A stretch of 7,841 bases of DNA, from positions 1 to 7,841 of the forward strand of contig CAZTWC010000170.1 of assembly GCA_964617105.1 (NCBI GenBank), written 5' to 3'. The translations under genes were made by a program, and so were the position numbers. Positions 1 through 5,906 of the stretch are shown here, in pieces (the first letter of the stretch is position 1; each line of letters opens with the position of its first letter). The notes beneath the pieces are model-generated. The model was given only the letters and a program-made list of their open reading frames with translations. It was not told where the DNA came from and did no database searches. The stretch comes from CAZTWC01 sp964617105 [NCBI: uncultured Myxococcia bacterium]. GTDB taxonomy: Bacteria; CAZTWC01.

Positions 1-1454
1 TTGTCATTGGCAGCCAGGATAGCCGGTTTGAACACCACACCGTTATCAATTGAAAACTCAGCCTTAATATCAACCGGATCCCGCTCTTCATCCTTTACTA
101 AAAAATCTACAGTAACTTTGTCGTATTGAATCCCATTTGGAGTTTTAACCGTAGCCGTGGGAGAAAAATTTATCGTATTATTCAGGTTAAATTCCCCACT
201 TAATGCCGAAACCCCTTTTTCCTGGTCTGCCGGAGTAATTCGAAAACGGAGCCCGGCTGTTTTTACCAGGCCCAGGTCTTTAACACTGTCCCAGGTAAAT
301 ATGTGTTTTACCCCCTCAGGGCTGGTATCCAAATTATCGGTCTTAACACCAGTTACCGGATTGGCCGTAACAAATGATACAGCGCCCTTTAACTTGTATT
401 CTGTAACAACAGATGCTTTATCACTCTGGGCGTCAAAGAGTTGATAAGCAATTTTTATAGCGCCACTTTGTTCCCCAGGCGGAGTTACAATTTCAGCCCT
501 GGGCGGCGATTTAGGTGAACGATTGTCGACCTGGAACTCTTTAGAGGTAAAATAGATCCCAGTTGAACTGTCGGACGGTGTCATTCGCAATTTCACCGCT
601 TTAAACAGGCCGGTGCCAGTATCATCAGCGGATTTCCAGATTAGTTTGTGTTCTACCCCCTTTAGGTTGGTGGCAAGATTTTTCAAGGGGGCATCTTTTA
701 TAGTAGCCACCTGATAAAACCCCTTACCCATATGGTACTCAACAAAAACCGTGGCCTTATCTCCCTGCTCATCTTTGATTAAAAAAGAGATCTCAATATC
801 ACCGCTTCCCTTTTCGGGTGGTGATATGGAAACTATTTGAGGTGGCGACACCGAGGAGTTATCGAGTTGAAAATTAACCTCCTTCGCTTCAGCTTTTTGA
901 TCCTTATGAAGGCTATCTTCCGGGAGCATCTTGATTTTAACCTCTCCTTTAAAACCAGGAAGATCATTGGCTGAATTCCAAACAAATTGATATTTTTCTC
1001 CTGCCGGAGAGGTTGAAAGCCTACTCAATAGAATACCAGGCGGAACCTGGGATGCGATTTTAAATTGAGAATCACTCTCCTGGCCTTTAGCGTATTGAAC
1101 CGTGACATTGATATCATCGAAATCCAGGTCAAAGGCGACAAACTCCAGAATAACATCTCCCTTTTGTATCCCTTCAAGCGGCAGCAGGGTCAACCGTGGA
1201 GGAGTGTTTGAATCTCCATCAACCTCACCGGCATCGGGTTGATCTGCTAATCCACCTCCATCTTCACCACCATCTTCACCAGCATCAACCTCACCAGCAT
1301 CAGTGGGTGAAGAGAGGCATATCCCATTTATGCAGACAGCGCCTGGGGGGCAATCTTTACCGCTACTACACTGATGATCGTCATCATTGCAACTGCTGCA
1401 TCCTCCAAAAAAAAGTAAAAAGAGGGATAATAACCATATTGTCCAAAACTTCAT
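1..1454 (-). CDS. Repeat-containing surface lipoprotein, 3' end cut off by the window edge
   Basis: This minus-strand frame is open for 484 codons from an ATG at 1454-1452 to the left edge, so the C-terminus is missing. The start is followed by a signal peptide (MKFWTIW, then a Leu/Phe-rich core) ending in FFGGC, giving a likely lipidated Cys19. The -3 residue is Phe rather than the usual Leu. Residues 29-46 form a C-x5-C-x5-C-x4-C segment, and residues 51-82 are an Asp/Ala/Gly/Glu linker. The rest is at least three full repeats plus a partial fourth, about 110-116 residues each (84-199, 203-311, 316-426, 431 onward). Each opens with Pro-rich TPP/SPP, has a central TSPxG..H/Y..xW segment and ends with LDN/VDN/LNN. 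These look like beta-sandwich modules, similar to repeats I recall from large extracellular proteins of environmental bacteria. An outer-membrane-anchored, outward- or periplasm-facing role is inferred; ligand and function are unknown. It lies 85 nt downstream of motB with its own ribosome binding site, and no role in motility can be shown. Confidence 0.85.
   Translation of the reverse strand, partial: MKFWTIWLLSLFLLFFGGCSSCNDDDHQCSSGKDCPPGAVCINGICLSSPTDAGEVDAGEDGGEDGGGLADQPDAGEVDGDSNTPPRLTLLPLEGIQKGDVILEFVAFDLDFDDINVTVQYAKGQESDSQFKIASQVPPGILLSRLSTSPAGEKYQFVWNSANDLPGFKGEVKIKMLPEDSLHKDQKAEAKEVNFQLDNSSVSPPQIVSISPPEKGSGDIEISFLIKDEQGDKATVFVEYHMGKGFYQVATIKDAPLKNLATNLKGVEHKLIWKSADDTGTGLFKAVKLRMTPSDSSTGIYFTSKEFQVDNRSPKSPPRAEIVTPPGEQSGAIKIAYQLFDAQSDKASVVTEYKLKGAVSFVTANPVTGVKTDNLDTSPEGVKHIFTWDSVKDLGLVKTAGLRFRITPADQEKGVSALSGEFNLNNTINFSPTATVKTPNGIQYDKVTVDFLVKDEERDPVDIKAEFSIDNGVVFKPAILAAND
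177..1205 (-). repeat. Three complete protein-level tandem repeats in the lipoprotein
   Basis: Three diverged modules lie in tandem in the lipoprotein: residues 84-199 (bases 858-1205), 203-311 (522-848) and 316-426 (177-509). A fourth starts near base 164 and is cut by the edge. Shared positions include the opening xPP, an SGxIxI- or KGDVxxEF-like strand, D-x3-D/DK-x-VxVEY, a TSP-x-G then a (I/V)W/TW motif, (V/L)(K/R)(I/L)(K/R)xxP and a closing DN/NN. The similarity is at protein level and the DNA has diverged, so this is old duplication rather than a recent expansion. Confidence 0.75.
1217..1301. repeat. Short imperfect direct repeats encoding the DAG-rich linker
   Basis: A 19-nt unit, catcaacctcaccggcatc at 1217-1235, recurs at 1283-1301 with one mismatch, 66 nt (22 codons) apart and in frame. 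It encodes DAGEVD on the minus strand. Between them tcttcacca occurs twice with a 12-nt period (1261-1269 and 1273-1281). The repeats encode the flexible acidic linker of the lipoprotein and could vary in length by slippage or recombination; that variation is an inference. Confidence 0.7.
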
Positions 1455-1462
1455 ATCCTGCT

Positions 1463-1467
1463 CTCCT
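1463..1467 (-). promoter_or_regulatory. Ribosome binding site of the lipoprotein gene
   Basis: The minus strand reads AGGAG (ctcct on the plus strand) followed by 8 nt and then the ATG at 1454-1452. This is the best Shine-Dalgarno sequence in the window and fixes the lipoprotein start. The 85-nt gap back to motB contains no clear hairpin terminator and only weak promoter matches. Confidence 0.8.
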
Positions 1468-1539
1468 AAAATTAGTAACTGACGAATTATTATTACAACA
1501 TTATTTCAGGGATTTCCGCTTGATCAGATATTGGTTCTT

Positions 1540-2199
1540 TTAAAGGGGATTAATTACCAGAACTACTCTGCGGTTCTTACTTTGATTTTCAGATATAGGC
1601 TCACCAGTAGGTCCTATATTGGGATGTAGAGGGAGGGTGTCAGCATAACCTACCGCTTTTAACCGTTCAGGCGAAATAGACTGATCGATCATATATCGAA
1701 CTACTACAGAAGAACGGGCCGTGGATAACTCCCAATTGGATGGATATTTGCTATTTTTGTGAAGCGGAACATTGTCGGTGTGTCCTTCTACCACAATTCC
1801 AAAAGGTTCCGGACGAATTTTTTGGGCCAGTTTTTCCAACAACTTTTTTGCCTTTTCCGTCAACTCTGCGCTGCCAGAAGAAAAAATCGCGTTGGAACTC
1901 ATCTGAATAGCCACCCCTTCCAGAGTTGGAATAATTTTTATCTCCTCACCAAGTTTTTCCTCCTGCACAATAGCTCCCAACTTCTCTCTTACCTCAATGA
2001 TTTTCTCTTTTTGCCGCTCGATATGAATACCCAGGGCATTGCTCACCGAATCGGATAACAAACCATATTTTTGGTCATCGATGGTCGACATTGCCACCAG
2101 AATAACAAAAAAACAGAGTAATATGGTCATCATGTCTCCATAACTAATTGACCATTCTGAATCATCGTTATCAGTATATTTTTTATTGATTTTAATCAA
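1540..2199 (-). CDS. motB: Flagellar stator protein MotB (peptidoglycan-anchoring subunit)
   Basis: MotB forms the MotA5MotB2-type stator that couples ion flow across the inner membrane to flagellar rotation and anchors it to peptidoglycan. The 219-residue protein has a short charged cytoplasmic N-terminus and one membrane helix at about residues 18-38. The motif W-S-I-S-Y-G-D puts the ion-binding aspartate at Asp22, and the following AMSTIDDQKY matches the usual post-helix plug region. The C-terminal OmpA/MotB peptidoglycan-binding domain spans about 95-217, with GHTDNVP (139-145), NWELSTARS (155-163) and the closing NRRV (199-202). The length is slightly shorter than many MotB proteins but complete. 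The start is TTG at 2199-2197: the frame has no ATG upstream before an in-frame TGA (plus-strand tca at 2224-2226). It lies 54 nt after motA, as usual for this pair. The segment LLCFFV resembles sodium-type PomB more than E. coli MotB, so the coupling ion is uncertain. Confidence 0.95.
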   Translation of the reverse strand: MIKINKKYTDNDDSEWSISYGDMMTILLCFFVILVAMSTIDDQKYGLLSDSVSNALGIHIERQKEKIIEVREKLGAIVQEEKLGEEIKIIPTLEGVAIQMSSNAIFSSGSAELTEKAKKLLEKLAQKIRPEPFGIVVEGHTDNVPLHKNSKYPSNWELSTARSSVVVRYMIDQSISPERLKAVGYADTLPLHPNIGPTGEPISENQSKNRRVVLVINPL

Positions 2200-2210
2200 T
2201 TGGAATATAA

Positions 2211-2215
2211 CCTCT
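2211..2215 (-). promoter_or_regulatory. Ribosome binding site supporting the TTG start of motB
   Basis: The minus strand reads GGAAGAGG, whose core AGAGG or AGG lies 11 nt before the TTG at 2199-2197. The spacing is a little long, but there is no ATG or GTG between it and the first conserved residues of MotB. The in-frame TGA just upstream bounds the possible start. Confidence 0.6.
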
Positions 2216-2253
2216 TCCTGGTTTCAGGTGATAAATTTGTTGGCAAAAAAGTT

Positions 2254-3036
2254 TTACTTTTCTCTGGGCTGAATCGTGCCCCATTTACGAGGCGGTAAAA
2301 AGCCCTTTAACTTATCGGTAATCATAGATGGAGGTGTTCTCTTCTGGATAAGAATAATTCCCTCGGTTATTATTTTCATCAACAGTATCCGCTCTTCCAG
2401 CCGCCGTTCTACCTTGACGGAAATAGGATAAAATACCAGGTTAGCCAATAATATACCGTAAAAAGTGGTTATCAAGGCGGTGGCGATTCCAGGACCGAGA
2501 GTATCGAAGGAACCTTTACCCATACTCTGCATCATGGCGATTAGACCTATTAGCGTACCGGCCATTCCAAAGGCTGGCGACAATTTGGCCATGGTCCTAA
2601 ACACAGATACATCATGCATCTCACGCTCATAAGCATTTTCTATCCTGGCGGTCATAATAGATTCAATCTCCGGGACTGGATATTGATCAACCAGCATTTG
2701 CAGCCCGTCTTGAAGAAAATTGTTTTCTATTCCATCCAACTCCCGCTCAAGTTGCAGGGCTCCTTTACGATATGACTGAGCAGCCAGGTACTCTATTTCT
2801 GAAATATATACTCCAATGGGTAAATCTTCCTTCTTTAAGGTGGTTAAAAAAACATGAAACACTCTCAACACATCTTTTAGCGGGTAACAGATAAAGGTAG
2901 CGGCAAATATACCGCCAAAAACAATGGCTATACTGGCCGGGCTAAAAAACACACCAACATTTGATGTACTGGAATAGATGGCGACAATCATCAGGGCTAT
3001 ACCGGAGATAAATCCGATTATGGTGGCTGGATTCAT
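2254..3036 (-). CDS. motA: Flagellar stator protein MotA (PomA/MotA family)
   Basis: MotA is the inner-membrane stator subunit that, with MotB, transmits ion flow to the rotor protein FliG. The 260-residue protein has the expected four membrane helices: about 4-22, 31-50, 151-170 and 181-205. The large cytoplasmic loop between helices 2 and 3 carries the charged RKGALQLERELD segment (90-101), aligning with the conserved Arg/Lys and Glu residues that contact FliG. Pro154 (KLSPAFGMAGTLIGL) and Pro182 (LGPGIATALITTFYG) correspond to the two conserved prolines of the family. Length and layout fit the shorter PomA-like branch rather than the roughly 295-residue E. coli form. The ATG at 3036-3034 has only a weak GAGA upstream. 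It follows the SwrB-like gene by 49 nt and precedes motB by 54 nt, consistent with one operon. ExbB/TolQ proteins are distant relatives, but the motifs and the motB neighbour favour MotA. Confidence 0.95.
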   Translation of the reverse strand: MNPATIIGFISGIALMIVAIYSSTSNVGVFFSPASIAIVFGGIFAATFICYPLKDVLRVFHVFLTTLKKEDLPIGVYISEIEYLAAQSYRKGALQLERELDGIENNFLQDGLQMLVDQYPVPEIESIMTARIENAYEREMHDVSVFRTMAKLSPAFGMAGTLIGLIAMMQSMGKGSFDTLGPGIATALITTFYGILLANLVFYPISVKVERRLEERILLMKIITEGIILIQKRTPPSMITDKLKGFLPPRKWGTIQPREK

Positions 3037-3085
3037 AATATTTCTCGCTATAATACCGTTATTTTAGGGTAAATTTATTTTCAAA

Positions 3086-3580
3086 TTATAATTTTTGTTT
3101 CTTATTTTTGCGTAAATTGTATAATAATTCCACCTCTCCCAGAGGTAAATTCAATTGGTCTGCCACCTGAGCGACAGATAATTTTTCATTCTCTATCAAC
3201 CGGACCACCTCCATGTATTTATTGTTTACCGGAGAAATAGCCCGGGAAGATTGAAGATAATTTTCATAGAGTTGTAAGACTTTTTCCGATTTATCCAAAT
3301 ACTCTGATAGATCTTTTTTGCTCTCCTCCATTTTCTTGAGGTGATATTTAATTTGGGCAATGCTATCATTTACCTTTTGGGTAAGATTTTTTGATACGGT
3401 TTCACACTGCTCCAACAAATTTCTGAAAGAGCGTTCCAAAGGTTCAATATCCGGCCTGGAATCAAGTTCAGAATTGTCTGTTTTAAAGTTTTTTAAAAAC
3501 TTCTCCCGGTTGATCATAACCACTAAATAAACGGTTAGAGCAATGTTTAATAATACTATTATGGGTAGCCAATGTGTCAT
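3086..3580 (-). CDS. Membrane-anchored coiled-coil protein with SwrB/DUF2802-like C-terminus
   Basis: A 164-residue protein with one N-terminal membrane helix (about residues 4-22, uncharged, followed by basic NREKFLKNFK). A long charged, probably coiled-coil region spans about 45-112. The compact C-terminal segment is about 122-158. It reads as a small helix-turn-helix-like unit (VVRLIENEKLSVAQVADQLN, then LPLGEVELLYNLRK), in which the L-x-x-GE(V/A)EL(L/I) pattern resembles the C-terminus of Bacillus SwrB and of DUF2802 proteins found in proteobacterial flagellar/chemotaxis loci. SwrB, of near-identical size and layout, promotes assembly of the flagellar type III export gate. A similar role here is inferred from architecture and from the neighbours motA, motB and fliJ. 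The membrane anchor makes a classical DNA-binding role less likely. The ATG at 3580-3578 has no visible Shine-Dalgarno sequence, and a stop at 3602-3604 excludes a longer form. First gene of the probable motA-motB unit. Confidence 0.6.
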   Translation of the reverse strand: MTHWLPIIVLLNIALTVYLVVMINREKFLKNFKTDNSELDSRPDIEPLERSFRNLLEQCETVSKNLTQKVNDSIAQIKYHLKKMEESKKDLSEYLDKSEKVLQLYENYLQSSRAISPVNNKYMEVVRLIENEKLSVAQVADQLNLPLGEVELLYNLRKNKKQKL

Positions 3581-3591
3581 AAAACTAGAAT

Positions 3592-3620
3592 TTGGTAAAT
3601 GTTAAAAGGTACGATATAAT
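3592..3620 (+). promoter_or_regulatory. Probable sigma70-type promoter of fliJ
   Basis: TTGGTA (3592-3597), a 17-nt spacer and a consensus TATAAT (3615-3620) read toward fliJ, with an expected transcription start near 3627 and a leader of about 62 nt. No sigma54-like GG-N10-GC or sigma28-like flagellar promoter stood out. On the opposite strand only a weak candidate for the SwrB-like gene is visible (TTGAGA at 3655-3650, 17 nt, TAATAC). Confidence 0.5.
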
Positions 3621-3688
3621 TATTATGTATTACAATAGGATTTTAATTATCTCAAAAAAGGTAATTCCCTGTCAAGCAATTATATATT

Positions 3689-4135
3689 ATGAAAAAATTC
3701 AAATTCCGTTTTCAAACCGTTCTTACCCAGCGAAAGATCATTGAAGATCAAAAAAAAACCGAATTAGCCAAAGCCCTGGCGGTAAAAGAGAATATTGTTC
3801 AGGAAAAAATTAAGATGAAATCGGAGTTGAATAAAGCCAGGGAAAAACTTAGTTTCACGGGTCCGTCTGCGATTACTTCAGACCAGATAGAACTTAACCG
3901 CCACTATGCTATATCTTTGGAATCTGCCCTAAAGGAGAAAGATATTGAGATAGAAGAATCAGAAAAAGAGATTGAAATCTGCCAAAAAACCTTGCATGAA
4001 GCGATGAAAGAAAAAAAAATCTTTGAAAAATTAAAAGAGAAGCAGCATCGACAATATATTTATGAAAGTGAAAAGGAAGAAGCGCAAATTACGGACGAAA
4101 TCGTGGTGCAACGATACAAATCCGGCCAAATCTAA
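3689..4135 (+). CDS. fliJ: Flagellar export chaperone/ATPase-stalk protein FliJ
   Basis: FliJ is a small soluble coiled-coil protein that inserts into the FliI ATPase hexamer like the gamma subunit of F-ATPase and helps drive flagellar protein export through FlhA. The 148-residue length matches the family. The N-terminus FKFRFQTVLTQRKIIEDQKK fits the FliJ signature F.FrlqtvL..R...E. The body is Lys/Glu-rich alpha-helix throughout, with a break at FTGPSAIT (56-63) where the two antiparallel helices would turn. The C-terminus has the KLKEKQHRQY segment followed by an acidic E-rich stretch and DE(I/V)V, as is usual. No membrane segment or signal peptide is present. No Shine-Dalgarno sequence precedes the ATG. 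fliI, fliH and fliG are not adjacent, so this copy is transcribed alone, opposite to the motAB cluster, which is unusual. The family is low-complexity coiled coil, so identity rests on the terminal motifs plus context. Confidence 0.85.
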   Translation: MKKFKFRFQTVLTQRKIIEDQKKTELAKALAVKENIVQEKIKMKSELNKAREKLSFTGPSAITSDQIELNRHYAISLESALKEKDIEIEESEKEIEICQKTLHEAMKEKKIFEKLKEKQHRQYIYESEKEEAQITDEIVVQRYKSGQI

Positions 4136-4160
4136 CCATACCAATTATCATCGGGCGACT

Positions 4161-5828
4161 TTACCGATATCTGAAAACCGGCTTCTCCTTAAGAACCGCA
4201 ATCTCCCTACGGGCTATAGCGGCCATACTTCCGCGAGGGGATATTTCCAGATATTTTGAATAAAAATGCACCGCTCTCTGCCAATTCAATAATATGTTTT
4301 GATTATACCTGGCCAGATCAAAATAGATCCGGGCATAGCCAGGGGCAATTTTCATGGCCTTTAAGTATTGTTTTTTAGCCAGATGCCATTTTTTTCTTTT
4401 TCCATAGCAATTACCCACTAACAGCATTGCCTTGGCTCGCTTATATTTTTTATCCTCCTGGATTTCATCGCCAACATACTTTATCAGTACTTTTATCGCA
4501 TCGGTGTATCGTTTTTCCTGGTAGTACATTATCCCTACTTCCAGATCGATTTGTGGCTGTCCGGGAAAATATTCTCCCATATAGATAAATGTCCTAACCG
4601 CTTCATCTTTGTCGCCTATATCGCGCATTAAAGTTGCATAAGTTAATTGAGAATAAAAAGAATCTTGACCTTTATTTTTAATCTCTTTGGCTATCGAAAT
4701 CACCGCATTTTTGTGACGTTGATAATCGCTGTTATAAAAATGGGATTCACTTTTGCCGCGACGGCGATTCTTCTCCTGCTCTATAATAAATCGGGCCATA
4801 ATTTTTTTTAGCAAAAGGTTGTCTGGTTGCAGTAAAGCCGACTTTTTAAGGTAATCAACAGCCTGGTTGAACCGAGATTGTTCTCTCATTCTGTATGCTT
4901 GAAAAAGAAAATAGCCTATATTATTGAAATGGGTATTTTTATCGTTTTTTTGGGATATAATTTCGGCCATCTCTGCCAAATCAACTTCTTCTCCAGCCAG
5001 CCATTTGGCCATATTTTTAAAAACCAGAAGATCTATCTGTTGGGAAACGGTTAGTTGGGCGGGATCAATTTTAGTTAGATTTTTACTTATCTCTTTATTT
5101 AAGACCGGTTGCTGATAATCGGAGAGTAGATCCAGAAACAAAATGCCCAAAATAGCCTCCGGAAAAAAAGGATTCTGGTTGAGTATAAAATGGTAATATT
5201 TTCTGGCCCTATCAACCTCCATGTGCTTGAGACTCAAATCCGCCAGCAATAATAATACTTCCAGGTTATTTCGGTTATTGTGCCATGTTTGTTTCAGGTG
5301 TTGACGGGCTTCCCGATATTTTCCCTGTTTGATATAGATCTCTCCCAGGGCTATTTGGAGATGAAAAGATTGCGGTTCTTTGGTTATAGCGGAGGTGAGT
5401 AATTCTACTGCCTTATCATGCTCTCCGTTTAGAGCAATACGCATTGCTTTAGCAGCTGTGAACAGGGGAGTATCCATTTTTCTCTTCTCTGCGACAATAA
5501 ACAACTTTTCCTGCTCCCTGAGGTCAGATTGGTAGAATCCTCGATAGGAAGATAGAAGGTCAAGGTATAAAAGCGATGTAACCACCAGATAATGATCCTG
5601 GTCTGCCTTTAGAATCTTATTAAACAGTTTTCTGGCTTTTTGAAAACCCAGAGCCGTTCCCCTTTTCATCTCCTGATTAGCCAACCTGGATGTAACTGAT
5701 ATCATAAGGTGATCTTGCGATACAAAGTAAAGTACAGATGCAGAAAAAACAAACGCTGTTACGGTTAAAATAATAACTAGATATCGCTTAAATTTAAATT
5801 TACCGCTGGTACTCAAGTTAAACACCAT
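4161..5828 (-). CDS. Membrane-anchored TPR-repeat protein of unknown function
   Basis: A 555-residue protein with a basic N-terminus (KFKFKR, 10-15) and one hydrophobic helix at about 16-36, probably an uncleaved signal anchor that places the rest in the periplasm. The remainder is helical and contains about eight tetratricopeptide repeats, at about 119-152, 155-186, 189-220, 300-336, 391-424, 426-456, 463-497 and 499-532. Typical pieces are LGEIYIKQGKYREARQHL, VGIMYYQEKRYTDAIKVL and AKKQYLKAMKIAPGYARIYF. Such solenoids are protein-protein scaffolds; no enzymatic domain is visible and no specific partner can be named. The ATG at 5828-5826 has no Shine-Dalgarno sequence, but a candidate promoter lies just upstream. 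It converges on fliJ with a 25-nt gap that shows no hairpin terminator, and diverges from the phosphorylase gene. A role in envelope assembly, polysaccharide or pilus systems would fit, but nothing in the sequence selects among these. Confidence 0.85.
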   Translation of the reverse strand: MVFNLSTSGKFKFKRYLVIILTVTAFVFSASVLYFVSQDHLMISVTSRLANQEMKRGTALGFQKARKLFNKILKADQDHYLVVTSLLYLDLLSSYRGFYQSDLREQEKLFIVAEKRKMDTPLFTAAKAMRIALNGEHDKAVELLTSAITKEPQSFHLQIALGEIYIKQGKYREARQHLKQTWHNNRNNLEVLLLLADLSLKHMEVDRARKYYHFILNQNPFFPEAILGILFLDLLSDYQQPVLNKEISKNLTKIDPAQLTVSQQIDLLVFKNMAKWLAGEEVDLAEMAEIISQKNDKNTHFNNIGYFLFQAYRMREQSRFNQAVDYLKKSALLQPDNLLLKKIMARFIIEQEKNRRRGKSESHFYNSDYQRHKNAVISIAKEIKNKGQDSFYSQLTYATLMRDIGDKDEAVRTFIYMGEYFPGQPQIDLEVGIMYYQEKRYTDAIKVLIKYVGDEIQEDKKYKRAKAMLLVGNCYGKRKKWHLAKKQYLKAMKIAPGYARIYFDLARYNQNILLNWQRAVHFYSKYLEISPRGSMAAIARREIAVLKEKPVFRYR

Positions 5829-5840
5829 AATGATTTAGGT

Positions 5841-5871
5841 TTGACATATAAATTCAACTCAGTTATATAAT
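5841..5871 (+). promoter_or_regulatory. Probable sigma70 promoter of the phosphorylase gene
   Basis: A consensus TTGACA (5841-5846) is followed by TATATA (5864-5869, 17-nt spacer) or TATAAT (5866-5871, 19-nt spacer) on the plus strand. The expected transcription start is near 5877, giving a leader of about 30 nt before the ATG at 5907. It is the closest match to the sigma70 consensus in the window. Confidence 0.6.
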
Positions 5872-5895
5872 AACCACCTTTTTAAATTTATTCAA
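5867..5895 (-). promoter_or_regulatory. Probable divergent promoter of the TPR gene
   Basis: On the minus strand TTGAAT (5895-5890), a 17-nt spacer and TATTAT (5872-5867) read toward the TPR gene, with a leader of about 30 nt before the ATG at 5828. Its -10 box lies over the -10 box of the plus-strand promoter, so the two would compete for RNA polymerase. Confidence 0.5.
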
Positions 5896-5906
5896 TTGGC
5901 AAATCT

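Noticed and set aside
157-444. Plus-strand 95-codon open frame
   Set aside because: It lies wholly inside the lipoprotein repeats on the opposite strand and shows no recognisable features.
1455-1539. Possible promoter or terminator between motB and the lipoprotein gene
   Set aside because: Only a TTGTAA with a poor TAATTT at 18 nt was found, and no hairpin. Too weak to call either way.
1196-1543. Plus-strand open frame with a His/Leu-rich stretch that looks like a metal-binding protein
   Set aside because: It is antisense to the lipoprotein linker: the repeated CAC/CAT codons are the complement of the Gly/Asp/Glu-rich DAG repeats. It has no ribosome binding site and the minus-strand lipoprotein frame is far better supported.
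1759-2058. Plus-strand 99-codon open frame
   Set aside because: Antisense to the conserved OmpA-like domain of motB; its composition is that of a shadow frame.
3679-3684. Minus-strand TATAAT upstream of the SwrB-like gene
   Set aside because: No acceptable -35 box lies 16-18 nt upstream on the minus strand, and the site abuts the fliJ start codon. The AT-rich context makes it a likely chance match.
4136-4160. Possible bidirectional terminator between convergent fliJ and TPR genes
   Set aside because: The 25-nt gap contains no inverted repeat with a T-run, so termination cannot be assigned here.
4062-4259. Plus-strand 65-codon open frame after fliJ
   Set aside because: It overlaps the 3' ends of fliJ (other frame) and the TPR gene (other strand), and has no Shine-Dalgarno sequence or motif.
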